Positions 10,245-18,242 of a stretch of DNA of 64,000 bases are shown here, one piece after another. Each line of letters begins with the position of its first letter. The first letter of the stretch is position 1. This stretch comes from Hymenobacter properus (lineage in GTDB: Bacteria > Bacteroidota > Bacteroidia > Cytophagales > Hymenobacteraceae), in assembly GCF_015694735.1 (NCBI RefSeq), contig NZ_JADQDP010000003.1, forward strand, positions 682,001 to 746,000. The letters run 5' to 3'. The notes under the pieces were generated by a model. The model ran no database searches. It had not been told where the DNA came from and was given only the letters and a program-made list of their open reading frames with translations. Position numbers and translations under genes: made by a program.

Positions 10245-11540
10245 ATGGCAACGCCCCTTCCCACCCATCGCCTTGGCTCAGCCACCGACCTCGAACCGCT
10301 GCTGGCCGCCATTGGCGAGGCCCGCGTGGTGTTGCTGGGCGAAGCCTCGCACGGCACGCACGAGTACTACACCTGGCGCACGGCGCTCAGCAAACGCTTG
10401 ATTCGGGAAAAGGGGTTTTCCTTCATCGCCGTGGAGGGCGACTGGCCGGATTGCTTTGAAGTGAATGCGGCCATCAAGCAAGACGCTGCCACCTACGGTT
10501 CGGCGGCGCAGTTGCTCCAAACCTTCAACCGCTGGCCCACCTGGATGTGGGGCAACTGGGAGGTGGCAGCCCTCACGGAATGGCTGCACGGCCACAACCT
10601 GAAGCAGCCCGCCGAGCGCCGGGTGGGCTTCTACGGATTGGATGTGTATAGCCTCTGGGAATCGTTGCAGGAAGTGCTGCACTACGCCGAGCAGCAGGGC
10701 GACGGCGCCATGGCCGCCGCCCGCCAGGCCTTCGGTTGCTTCGAACCTTACAGCTCCGACCCGCAGGAATACGCCCGCGCCGTGGCTTTTGTATCCGAAG
10801 ACTGCCACGACGAAGTGAACGGGTTGTTGCGCACCCTGCGCCGCCAGGCGGCCACACGTACCTATGCCACGCTGTCGGAGCGCGAGCAAGCCTTTGCGGC
10901 CGAGCAAAACGCGCTGGTGGCCGTGAATGCTGAGCGCTACTACAAGGCCATGTTGCGCGGCGGCGGAGCCTCCTGGAACGTGCGCGACGAGCACATGATG
11001 GAAACCCTTACCCGCCTGTTCAACCTACACGGCCCCGACAGTAAGGCCATTGTGTGGGCCCACAACACGCACATCGGCGACGCGCGCTATACCGACATGC
11101 GGCGCGAAGACATGGTAAACATCGGCCAGCTGGCCCGCGAGCAGTTGGGCAGGGAGAACGTGTTCAGCGTGGGTTTTGGCTCCTACCAGGGCAGCGTGAT
11201 TGCGGGCAAGGAATGGGGGGCGCTGTGGGAAAGTATGACAGTGCCCACGGCCACGCGCAACTCTTGGGAAGCCCTGCTGCACAACCAGCTGGGAGGCGAG
11301 AATGCACTGCTATTTTCAAACGAAATCAGAACTGATGCCCGGTTGGCGAAGTCACTGGGCCACCGGGCCATTGGGGTGGTATATCGGCCGCAGTTCGAGC
11401 AGTTTGGCAACTACGTGCCTTCCCTCCTGCCCGACCGCTACGACGCTTTTGTGTTTATCGACCGCACGCACGCCCTGCACCCGCTGGTTATTAAAGGCAA
11501 TGAGCACACCCTACCCGACCTGTACCCGTGGGGCGAGTGA
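10245..11540 (+). CDS. Erythromycin esterase family protein
   Basis: A 431-residue protein with GEASHGTHEYY near residues 32-42, the metal- and catalysis-linked motif of PF05139, and IVWAHNTHIGDAR near 270. Founding members EreA/EreB open macrolide lactones, but most chromosomal relatives have other or unknown hydrolase activities. There is no signal peptide, so it is probably cytoplasmic. gltX follows closely but has its own promoter between the genes. Macrolide inactivation is possible but not shown; the gene's composition matches its neighbours, so I see no sign of recent transfer. Confidence 0.87.
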   Translation: MATPLPTHRLGSATDLEPLLAAIGEARVVLLGEASHGTHEYYTWRTALSKRLIREKGFSFIAVEGDWPDCFEVNAAIKQDAATYGSAAQLLQTFNRWPTWMWGNWEVAALTEWLHGHNLKQPAERRVGFYGLDVYSLWESLQEVLHYAEQQGDGAMAAARQAFGCFEPYSSDPQEYARAVAFVSEDCHDEVNGLLRTLRRQAATRTYATLSEREQAFAAEQNALVAVNAERYYKAMLRGGGASWNVRDEHMMETLTRLFNLHGPDSKAIVWAHNTHIGDARYTDMRREDMVNIGQLAREQLGRENVFSVGFGSYQGSVIAGKEWGALWESMTVPTATRNSWEALLHNQLGGENALLFSNEIRTDARLAKSLGHRAIGVVYRPQFEQFGNYVPSLLPDRYDAFVFIDRTHALHPLVIKGNEHTLPDLYPWGE

Positions 11541-11552
11541 GGCTGGGTGGTC

Positions 11553-11582
11553 TTTGTGCTACTGCCCTTCCACTTACCTTTG
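11553..11582 (+). promoter_or_regulatory. Strong Bacteroidota-type promoter for gltX
   Basis: TTTG at 11553-11556, 18-nt spacer, TACCTTTG at 11575-11582. Both boxes are perfect and the ATG lies 39 nt downstream. This is the clearest promoter in the window. Confidence 0.7.
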
Positions 11583-11621
11583 CAGCGCGTTCCGAACCTC
11601 GGGGCGCGCTTTTCATTTGTT

Positions 11622-13178
11622 ATGGCTGAAAGAGAAGTTCGGGTGCGTTTCGCGCCCTCCCCCACCGGCCCGCTGCACATTGGCGGCGTGCGCACGGCCC
11701 TTTATAACTACCTGCTGGCCCGCAAGCTGGGTGGCAAGATGCTGCTTCGTATCGAAGACACCGACCAGAACCGCTTCGTGCCCGGCGCCGAGGAGTACAT
11801 CCTGGAAGCCCTGGCCTGGTGCGGCATTCAAATTGACGAAGGGGTGGGCGTAGGCGGCCCCCATGCCCCCTATAAGCAGAGCGAGCGTAAGCCCATGTAC
11901 AAGCAGTACGCCGACCAGCTCATTGCCGATGGCTACGCTTACTACGCCTTCGACTCGGCCGAGGAACTGGACGCCATGCGCGCCCGCCTGCAGGCCGCTA
12001 AGGTTCCCAACCCGCAGTACAACTCCATCACCCGCGCCCAGATGCGCAACTCCCTCACCCTGCCCGAGGACGAGGTGAAGCAACTGCTCGACAGCGGCGC
12101 GCCCTACGTGATTCGCCTGAAGGTGCCCCGCAAGGAGGAAGTCCGCTTCCAGGACCTGATTCGTGGCTGGGTAGTGGTGCACTCTTCAGCCATTGATGAC
12201 AAGGTGCTGATGAAGTCGGACGGCATGCCGACTTACCACCTGGCCAACATCGTGGACGACCACCTGATGGAAATCTCGCACGTCATCCGGGGCGAGGAGT
12301 GGCTGCCCTCGGCGCCGCTGCACGTGCTGCTCTACCGCTACCTGGGCTGGGAGAAAACCATGCCGCAGTTTGCCCACTTGCCCCTGCTGCTTAAGCCTGA
12401 CGGCACCGGCAAGCTCAGCAAGCGCGACGGCGACCGCCTTGGTTTCCCGGTGTTTCCGCTGGAGTGGCACGGCATCGACGGTGACACCGGCGAGCCCACC
12501 GTGAGCCGCGGCTACCGCGAAGACGGCTACCTGCCCGAGGCCTTGGTGAACTTCCTGGCCTTCTTGGGCTGGAACCCGGGCACGCAGCAGGAAATTTTCT
12601 CGATGGACGAACTGATTCAGGCCTTCTCGATTGAGCGCGTGAGCAAGTCGCCGGCCAAGTTCGACCAGAACAAGGTGAAGTGGTTCAACGAGCACTACCT
12701 GCGCGCCAAGTCCAACGCCGAGCTGGCGCCTTACCTGCTCACGGCTCTGCAGGAGCACGGCATCGATTGCTCGCCAGAGAAAGCCGAGCAGATTGTGGGC
12801 GTGATGAAGGAGCGCGTGAGCTTCCCGCAGGACTTCTGGCAGGAAGCCAAGTATTTCTTCCAGGCCCCCACCGAGTATGACGAGGCCGTTGTCAGCAAGA
12901 AGTGGAACGCCCAGGTGGCCACCGCCCTCACGGCCTACGCCGATGGCCTGCCCGCCAACTCGGAGCCCAGCGCCAACGCCGAAGTGCTGAAAAGCATCTT
13001 TAACCAGACCGTGGAGGCCCAGGGCATGAAGCCTGGCCAGGTGCTGCAGGCCCTGCGCGTGGCCGTGACCGGCGCCGCCGCTGGCCCCGATCTGTTCGAA
13101 ACCCTGGCCATTCTGGGCTCGGGCGAAGTGGCCGAACGCCTGCGCAAGGCCGTGGCTATGCTGCCGGCCGCAGCCTAG
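11622..13178 (+). CDS. gltX: Glutamate-tRNA ligase
   Basis: A 518-residue class I aminoacyl-tRNA synthetase charging tRNA-Glu. The start at 11622 gives MAEREVRVRFAPSPTGPLHIGG, with the HIGH motif as HIGG at about residues 19-22; the KMSKS motif reads KLSKR near residue 264-268. The C-terminal anticodon-binding region carries the expected PAKFD.NKVKWFNEHYLR near 350. The length is normal. I did not use the upstream in-frame alternative at 11547 because it adds residues unlike the family and lies before the promoter. Confidence 0.97.
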   Translation: MAEREVRVRFAPSPTGPLHIGGVRTALYNYLLARKLGGKMLLRIEDTDQNRFVPGAEEYILEALAWCGIQIDEGVGVGGPHAPYKQSERKPMYKQYADQLIADGYAYYAFDSAEELDAMRARLQAAKVPNPQYNSITRAQMRNSLTLPEDEVKQLLDSGAPYVIRLKVPRKEEVRFQDLIRGWVVVHSSAIDDKVLMKSDGMPTYHLANIVDDHLMEISHVIRGEEWLPSAPLHVLLYRYLGWEKTMPQFAHLPLLLKPDGTGKLSKRDGDRLGFPVFPLEWHGIDGDTGEPTVSRGYREDGYLPEALVNFLAFLGWNPGTQQEIFSMDELIQAFSIERVSKSPAKFDQNKVKWFNEHYLRAKSNAELAPYLLTALQEHGIDCSPEKAEQIVGVMKERVSFPQDFWQEAKYFFQAPTEYDEAVVSKKWNAQVATALTAYADGLPANSEPSANAEVLKSIFNQTVEAQGMKPGQVLQALRVAVTGAAAGPDLFETLAILGSGEVAERLRKAVAMLPAAA

Positions 13179-13228
13179 CCACGGCCGGTTGCTCCGGAAA
13201 CTGCAATGATTCTATCTGGCCCCAACGG

Positions 13229-13268
13229 GCACAAAAAAGGCGGCCCGATGGGGCCGCCTTTTTTGTGC
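13229..13268. terminator. Strong intrinsic terminator after gltX
   Basis: Near-perfect palindrome GCACAAAAAAGGCGGCCC / GGGCCGCCTTTTTTGTGC with a 4-nt loop. Confidence 0.9.
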
Positions 13269-13335
13269 AGGAGTTTTACCCCACCAGGCGAATTCGCGTA
13301 AAGCAAGCAAAGCATCTGCCTTATCCTTTTTCGTC

Positions 13336-13731
13336 ATGGCCAAGAAACCCGTCAAGCCCAAGAAAACCGCCGCCGACCCGAATAAAAAAGCCCGCGTCCA
13401 CAAGGAGTTGGAGGGCTTCGAGATTGGCGTGAACCCGTTGGGCGAAATCACCTCCAATTACAGCATCGAGCAAATCAACCAGTTTCTGGGACGCCACGTG
13501 CGCGACAAGAAGCTGGTCGACCGCGCCGGGCAATTCGGCGAAAAGCCCGGCCCCGACGAGTCGGAAGACGAGGCCTTCCCCATTGCCGATGCCGAGCACA
13601 ACCCCGAGCCGGAAGAATCGGACGAGGACTTCATGCGCCGCACCAGCCGCGAGGCCAAGCGCAAGAAAACGGTGGACGACCCCGACAAGGAAGTGGCCGA
13701 AACCCGCAGCGAACTGCCAGACGACGAATAG
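13336..13731 (+). CDS. Small highly charged hypothetical protein
   Basis: A 131-residue protein with a Lys-rich N-terminus (about residues 1-20), a short ordered-looking centre (about 25-62, including EGFEIGVNPLGEI and INQFLGRHV), and a very acidic Asp/Glu-rich tail. There is no signal peptide, membrane segment or recognised domain. The bipolar charge pattern suggests a soluble, partly disordered protein, possibly nucleic-acid or protein binding; that is only inference. It converges on the YwqK-type lipoprotein gene with a 9-bp gap and no visible terminator between. Confidence 0.7.
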   Translation: MAKKPVKPKKTAADPNKKARVHKELEGFEIGVNPLGEITSNYSIEQINQFLGRHVRDKKLVDRAGQFGEKPGPDESEDEAFPIADAEHNPEPEESDEDFMRRTSREAKRKKTVDDPDKEVAETRSELPDDE

Positions 13732-13740
13732 CCGCCCTGG

Positions 13741-14349
13741 CTACAGCGTGTTGGTGGTGCCGGTGCGCAGGCCCTTCTCGTAGGTTTCTACCTTCAGCAA
13801 CTGCCCGTTCTGGTAGGTTTCGTGGCGCGTGGTTTTGTTGCCTTCGTAGATATCGACCTGGGTGAGCTGGCCGTCTTCGTATTTCTCGGCGCGCGTGATG
13901 GTGCCGTCGAGGTAGGTTTGCACGTCCGTCACCTGGCCGGTGGGGTTGTAGCTCGTCCAGGTGCCGTACCAGAAGAAACGCGGGGCCCGGCCTTTGCCCG
14001 TCACCCACTGGGCAGTGCCCTTGCGAGCCACCTGGCCGTCTGGGTGCCAGTAAGTGACGTCGCACAGCCCGTCCTTTCGGTAGGTTTCAGTGCGGTCGAG
14101 CTGGCCGATGGGGTTGTAGTAATTGAAGGTGCGCACGGGCCGGCCGTGGCGGTAGCGGCCGGTGGTGAAGGGCTGCTTTTTGTAATCGTCGTAGTAGGTG
14201 CGCCAGCGGCCGTTTTCCAGCCCGTGGCGGTCAAAATGATTGGGGCGCCAGAAGCCGCGCCGACCAGCTTGGGACGAAGAGTGAGAGCTGGCGCAAGCGC
14301 CCAGAAGCGCTGTGAGGCAGCACAGAAGCAGAAAGCGGGAAAGGCGCAT
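13741..14349 (-). CDS. Lipoprotein with YwqK/MORN-like repeats
   Basis: A 202-residue protein with a lipoprotein signal: hydrophobic residues 5-15 and lipobox LGAC, Cys19. From about residue 45 to the end it consists of roughly seven repeats of about 20-22 residues with the pattern YxxGxLxxxxxY, for example HETYQNGQLLKVETYEKG. This repeat type is annotated as the YwqK-family antitoxin, but the name comes from a Bacillus neighbour pair and no toxin gene is adjacent here. More likely it is an envelope repeat protein. It converges with the charged hypothetical at 13336. Confidence 0.8.
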   Translation of the reverse strand: MRLSRFLLLCCLTALLGACASSHSSSQAGRRGFWRPNHFDRHGLENGRWRTYYDDYKKQPFTTGRYRHGRPVRTFNYYNPIGQLDRTETYRKDGLCDVTYWHPDGQVARKGTAQWVTGKGRAPRFFWYGTWTSYNPTGQVTDVQTYLDGTITRAEKYEDGQLTQVDIYEGNKTTRHETYQNGQLLKVETYEKGLRTGTTNTL

Positions 14350-14440
14350 AAACAGAAGTGGTTAACTGTAACTATAAATTTAGTTACAGCTTTCCACTAA
14401 CGCAAGCGCTGCAAAATATTGTTGCCCCACGCCCAAAGTT

Positions 14441-14473
14441 TTTGACGCTGATTCGGGCCTGCTCCTATCTTTG
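14441..14473 (+). promoter_or_regulatory. Bacteroidota-type promoter for the AIM24-like gene
   Basis: TTTG at 14441-14444, 21-nt spacer, TATCTTTG at 14466-14473, then 27 nt to the ATG at 14501. Confidence 0.6.
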
Positions 14474-14500
14474 GCCGCACCAACCTTTTCTTTCTGCGCC

Positions 14501-15283
14501 ATGCACTCTCACGACGTCGATTACCGCATTCTTGGGTCCGATATTCAGGTTCTGGAAATTGAACTGGACCCCAACGAAACCGTCATTGCCGAAGCCGGGG
14601 CCATGGTGTACATGGAAGAAGGCATTGCCTTCGAAACCAAAATGGGCGACGGCTCGGAGCCCGAGCAGGGCTTTATGGGCAAGCTGTTTTCGGCCGGCAC
14701 CCGCCTTATCACCGGCGAGTCGTTGTTTCTCACGCACTTCACGCACCGCGGCGGCTACGGCAAAAGTCGGGTGGCGTTTTCGGCGCCCTACCCCGGCACC
14801 ATCATCCCCGTGAACCTGGAGGATATGCCCAACGGCCTCATTGTGCAGAAAGACGGCTTCCTGGCCGCGGCCCGCGGCACCAAAATCAGCCTGCACTTCA
14901 ACCAGAAATTCGGAGCCGGCCTGTTTGGCGGCGAAGGCTTCATTCTGCAAAAGCTGACCGGCGACGGCAAAGCCTTTGTGCACGCCGGCGGCACTATCAT
15001 CGAGAAACGGCTCAACAACGAGCTACTGCGCGTAGACACAGGCTGCGTGGTGGCCTTCGAGCCCAGCATCGATTTCAGCGTGGCCCGGGCCGGTGGCCTC
15101 AAGTCGATGATATTTGGCGGCGAGGGACTGTTGCTGGCCACCCTGCGCGGCACCGGCCGCGTGTGGTTGCAATCGATGCCCGTTAAAAAGCTTATCCAGG
15201 CTTTGGCCCCTACCGGCGGCAATGCTCAGAAAGAAAGCGGCTCGGTGCTGGGCGGCCTGCTCGGCGGCATCCTCGACGAGTAA
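14501..15283 (+). CDS. AIM24 / TIGR00266 family protein
   Basis: A 260-residue soluble protein starting at ATG 14501 ([12 protein letters not shown]). The text [19 protein letters not shown] near residue 15-35, many short Gly-rich beta turns, [15 protein letters not shown] near 140, and [10 protein letters not shown] at the C-terminus match the TIGR00266/AIM24 family, a beta-helix-like fold conserved from bacteria to mitochondria but without a settled function. It has no signal peptide. A promoter with both boxes lies upstream. It converges on a small membrane-protein gene with a 34-bp gap. Confidence 0.88.
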   Translation: MHSHDVDYRILGSDIQVLEIELDPNETVIAEAGAMVYMEEGIAFETKMGDGSEPEQGFMGKLFSAGTRLITGESLFLTHFTHRGGYGKSRVAFSAPYPGTIIPVNLEDMPNGLIVQKDGFLAAARGTKISLHFNQKFGAGLFGGEGFILQKLTGDGKAFVHAGGTIIEKRLNNELLRVDTGCVVAFEPSIDFSVARAGGLKSMIFGGEGLLLATLRGTGRVWLQSMPVKKLIQALAPTGGNAQKESGSVLGGLLGGILDE

Positions 15284-15317
15284 AGCGCGCTGCTTTAAGA
15301 CCGTGCACCAAGCCTGC

Positions 15318-15527
15318 CTAGATGGCAGTCTCGCTCATTCCCCGAACCGCACAGATGACGGCTACCACAATCAAAGCCCCAATGGCTATGCCGACGCGCA
15401 ATAAAAACTTGTAGTCATTGTTCTCGTCGTATTTACGGCGGTCGCGCTCACGACGCTGGCTACGAGTTTTATAAGGCCGCTTATAGGCCGATTTGCGGCT
15501 TGCAGGAATTTGGGTAAGAGTGGACAT
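15318..15527 (-). CDS. Small basic single-pass membrane protein
   Basis: A 69-residue protein. The first 42 residues are strongly basic (many Arg, Lys and Tyr, including KTRSQRRERDRRKYDE), followed by one hydrophobic helix at about residues 43-61. The positive-inside rule would put the basic N-terminus in the cytoplasm. I recognise no family. Upstream, an AT-rich stretch of about 140 bp separates it from the GH3-family gene, which converges in orientation only with genes further left; both are on the minus strand. Confidence 0.55.
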   Translation of the reverse strand: MSTLTQIPASRKSAYKRPYKTRSQRRERDRRKYDENNDYKFLLRVGIAIGALIVVAVICAVRGMSETAI

Positions 15528-15671
15528 AAGTAGGAATATTAAGGTAATATTACTACATATCCTTGAATTCCGCTAATTGGTTAATTCAGGATTCTGTGAA
15601 AAATCTGTTTCCTGCGGGCAAACGGCTTTTTTTACTCGAATAAATTTCAGTTAAGATTCAGCAATAGCTCT

Positions 15672-17222
15672 TTAGGGTACCTGGCCTACTAGCTGCGCAG
15701 CCGTTTGCAGCACGGCATCCAGCACGTCGCGGGAGTTGAGCAAACGCGGCACTTTGTGCTGGCCGCCCAGCTTGCCTTGCCCGGCCAGCCAGGCCTCGAA
15801 GGTGCCGGCGGGCACGGCGTGCACACGGGGCGGCGCCAGGGCCAGGCTGCGGTGGCGCTTGGCCGCGTAATCGGAGTTCAATTCGCTCAGCTTAGCGTCG
15901 AGCACGGCCCCGAAATGGGCCAGGTCGGGCCGGGCGGCTGAGGCAAATTCCACAGCCCACTCGTGCCCCCCGCGCGAGGCGGCGTTGTCGGCCGCGAACC
16001 ACACGGGCGCCGCCGTGAAGTCGCGCACGGCCACGCCCGTGGCCTGGCTAGCGGCAGCCACGGCGGCTTCGGCATTTTCGATGACAACTTCTTCGCCAAA
16101 GGCATTGAGGAAGTGCTTGGTGCGCCCCGTGATGCGCACCCGGTAGGGCGCCCGCGAGGTGAAGCGCACGGTGTCGCCCACCAGGTAGCGCCACAGGCCC
16201 GCATTGGTACTGATGACTAAGGCGTAAGGCCGGTTCAGCTCTACTTCGGCCAGCGGAATGGGCCGCGGGTCGGGGGCGTCCCACTGGTCGGCGGGTAGGA
16301 ATTCGTAGTAGATGCCGTGGTCGAGCAGCAGCAGCAGGTCTTCGCTATCGGGCTGGTCTTGCAGGGCAAAGTAGCCTTCTGAGGCGTTGTAAATTTCGAG
16401 GTAGCGCATGCGCGCATCGGGAATCAGCTGGCGGAACAGTTCGCGGTAGGGCCCAAAGGCCACCGCCCCGTGCAGAAACAGCCGCAGCTGCGGCCACACC
16501 TGCGTGATGTGCTCGGCCCCGGCCAGGGCCACCACGCGGCGCAGCAGCACCACCATCCAGGTGGGCACGCCGGCCAGCACGCGCACATCCTGGCGTAGCA
16601 CGTGCTGCGCGATTCGCTCGATTTTCTCTTCCCACTCGCTCAGCAGCGCCAGGGGCAGCGGCGGCGTGCGCAGCCCCTCGGCCCAGCCCGGCAGCTGTGC
16701 CATGATGACGGCCGACACGTCGCCCACCTGCGAGGCCGGTTCCTGCGGCCGAAACGGGTTGGGCCCGTGCGCTCCGCCCAGCGACAGGGTTTTGCCGGCC
16801 AGCAGCCGCTCCTGGGGGTAGAAGTGCGTGCTTAGGGCCAGCATGTCGCGTCCGGCGCGGTAGTGGCATTCCTGCAGTGCCTCCGGCGTGACGGGGATGT
16901 ACTTGCTGCGGGCATTGGTGGTGCCGCTGCTCTTGGCAAACCAGAGCGGGCAGCCGGGCCACAGCACGTCGGGCTGCCCGCGCAATACTTTTTCCAGCTC
17001 CGGGTAGAGCTGCTCGTAGGTGCTCACCGGCACGCGGCGGCCAAACTCGGCCGCCGACAGCTGCTCGCGGTAGCCGTAGCGCCGGCCCCACTCAGTGCCT
17101 TGGGCGCGGCGCAGCAGGTGGGCCAGCAGCCGCGCCTGCAGCACATCGGGCTGCTCTTGCACGCGGGTTATCCGCGGCAGGCTGCTCCACTGAACGGCAC
17201 GGGCGAGTAGCTGGTCGAGCAT
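15672..17222 (-). CDS. GH3 family (auxin-responsive promoter type) adenylating enzyme homologue
   Basis: A 516-residue protein starting at ATG 17222 (MLDQLLARA). Features of the GH3 superfamily are present: SSGTTNARSKYIPVTPE near residue 105 (ATP-binding loop), YNASEGYFALQ near 280, YYEFLP near 300, LVGDTVRFTS near 345 and TGRTKHFLNAFGEEV near 365. Plant members conjugate amino acids to auxin or jasmonate through acyl-adenylates; bacterial members have no proven substrate. I rejected the upstream in-frame start at 17318 because it crosses an intergenic inverted repeat and reads as unrelated sequence. Confidence 0.88.
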   Translation of the reverse strand: MLDQLLARAVQWSSLPRITRVQEQPDVLQARLLAHLLRRAQGTEWGRRYGYREQLSAAEFGRRVPVSTYEQLYPELEKVLRGQPDVLWPGCPLWFAKSSGTTNARSKYIPVTPEALQECHYRAGRDMLALSTHFYPQERLLAGKTLSLGGAHGPNPFRPQEPASQVGDVSAVIMAQLPGWAEGLRTPPLPLALLSEWEEKIERIAQHVLRQDVRVLAGVPTWMVVLLRRVVALAGAEHITQVWPQLRLFLHGAVAFGPYRELFRQLIPDARMRYLEIYNASEGYFALQDQPDSEDLLLLLDHGIYYEFLPADQWDAPDPRPIPLAEVELNRPYALVISTNAGLWRYLVGDTVRFTSRAPYRVRITGRTKHFLNAFGEEVVIENAEAAVAAASQATGVAVRDFTAAPVWFAADNAASRGGHEWAVEFASAARPDLAHFGAVLDAKLSELNSDYAAKRHRSLALAPPRVHAVPAGTFEAWLAGQGKLGGQHKVPRLLNSRDVLDAVLQTAAQLVGQVP

Positions 17223-17227
17223 CCGTT

Positions 17228-17354
17228 GAATGTGAAAATGAGACGATATGGAAATGCGAAAATGGAAAGAGTTTTGAAAGCGTCTCGTTTCCAAGCGGGC
17301 TTTCCGCCTTTTCCGCATCTAGTACATCTTCACATCCTGCACATTTTCACATTC
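17228..17354. repeat. Intergenic inverted repeat with perfect 13-bp termini
   Basis: GAATGTGAAAATG at 17228-17240 recurs inverted at 17342-17354. Inside, ATGCGAAAATGGAAAG-like and CTTTCCGCCTTTTCCGCAT-like words extend the symmetry imperfectly. The element fills the gap between lptB and the GH3 gene. Confidence 0.65.
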
Positions 17355-17359
17355 TAAAG

Positions 17360-18091
17360 CTAGATGTTGCGCTTGAGCTCGAAGTTTTTGCCCAGGTACA
17401 CGCGGCGCACGGTTTCGTCGCTGGCCAGGTCTTCGGCGGTGCCTGCTTTCAGCAGCTTGCCTTCAAAGAGCAGGTAGGCGCGGTCCACGATGCTAAGGGT
17501 GGAGTTCACATCGTGGTCGGTGATGAGCACGCCGATGCCGCGGTGCTTGAGCTTGGCCACGATGCCCTGGATTTCTTCGGTGGCGATGGGGTCGACGCCG
17601 GCAAAGGGCTCGTCGAGGAGCACAAACTTGGGGTCGACGGCCAGGGCACGGGCTATTTCGGTGCGGCGCCGCTCGCCGCCGCTCAGCACCTTGCCCAGGT
17701 TTTTGCGCACGTGGCCCAGGCTGAACTCATCGAGCAGTTCTTCTACCTTGGCCTGGCGGGCCTCCTTTTTCATGCTGGTCATTTCGAGCACGGCCATGAT
17801 GTTTTCTTCCACGCTCAGGTCGCGAAACACGCTGGCTTCCTGGGCCAGGTAGCCCACGCCCAGCCGGGCCCGCTGGTAGATGGGCATGGTGGTGATTTCG
17901 GTGGTATCCAGGAAGATGCGGCCGCTGTTGGGCTTCACCATGCCCACCATCATGTAGAAGCAGGTGGTTTTGCCGGCGCCGTTAGGCCCGAGCAGGCCCA
18001 CGATTTCACCCTGCTCAACGGTCACCGACATGTCGTTGACGACGGTGCGGGCCTTGTATTTTTTGATGAGATGGTCGGCGCGAAGAATCAT
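17360..18091 (-). CDS. lptB: LPS export ABC transporter ATPase LptB
   Basis: A 243-residue ABC ATPase: Walker A GPNGAGKTT at about residues 35-43, Q-loop in YLAQEASVFRDLSVEEN near 81-96, signature LSGGERRRTEIARAL near 136-150, Walker B VLLDEPFAGVDP near 157-168. The Q-loop text and IRYLIxxE-like C-terminus are those of LptB, which powers LptFG to pull LPS from the inner membrane. No lptF/G/C/A genes are in the window. The start codon is only 5 nt after a TACCTTTG promoter box, implying a very short or absent leader. Confidence 0.95.
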   Translation of the reverse strand: MILRADHLIKKYKARTVVNDMSVTVEQGEIVGLLGPNGAGKTTCFYMMVGMVKPNSGRIFLDTTEITTMPIYQRARLGVGYLAQEASVFRDLSVEENIMAVLEMTSMKKEARQAKVEELLDEFSLGHVRKNLGKVLSGGERRRTEIARALAVDPKFVLLDEPFAGVDPIATEEIQGIVAKLKHRGIGVLITDHDVNSTLSIVDRAYLLFEGKLLKAGTAEDLASDETVRRVYLGKNFELKRNI

Positions 18092-18096
18092 GCAAG

Positions 18097-18104
18097 CAAA
18101 GGTA
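18097..18104 (-). promoter_or_regulatory. TACCTTTG promoter box 5 nt before lptB
   Basis: Perfect TAnnTTTG on the minus strand, separated from the ATG by CTTGC only. A start site at the usual distance would fall at or next to the start codon. Confidence 0.55.
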
Positions 18105-18242
18105 CGGGCGAAGGCGACGGGAAGATTAGTAGCCTTTCAACGATGGAAAGCAATTAAATATGCGGCTTGCCGAACAGTTGGGTTGATTTTTTGCGCTACT
18201 TTTAACCCTTGTAAACAACCCCACCCCAAATCTTTATTTTAT

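Noticed and set aside
10245..11540. Acquired macrolide-resistance gene
   Set aside because: The family match is real, but composition and context are chromosomal; there are no mobile-element marks or nearby resistance genes.
13741..14349. Toxin-antitoxin module from the YwqK annotation
   Set aside because: No partner toxin ORF is adjacent, and the protein carries a lipoprotein signal, which does not suit a cytoplasmic antitoxin.
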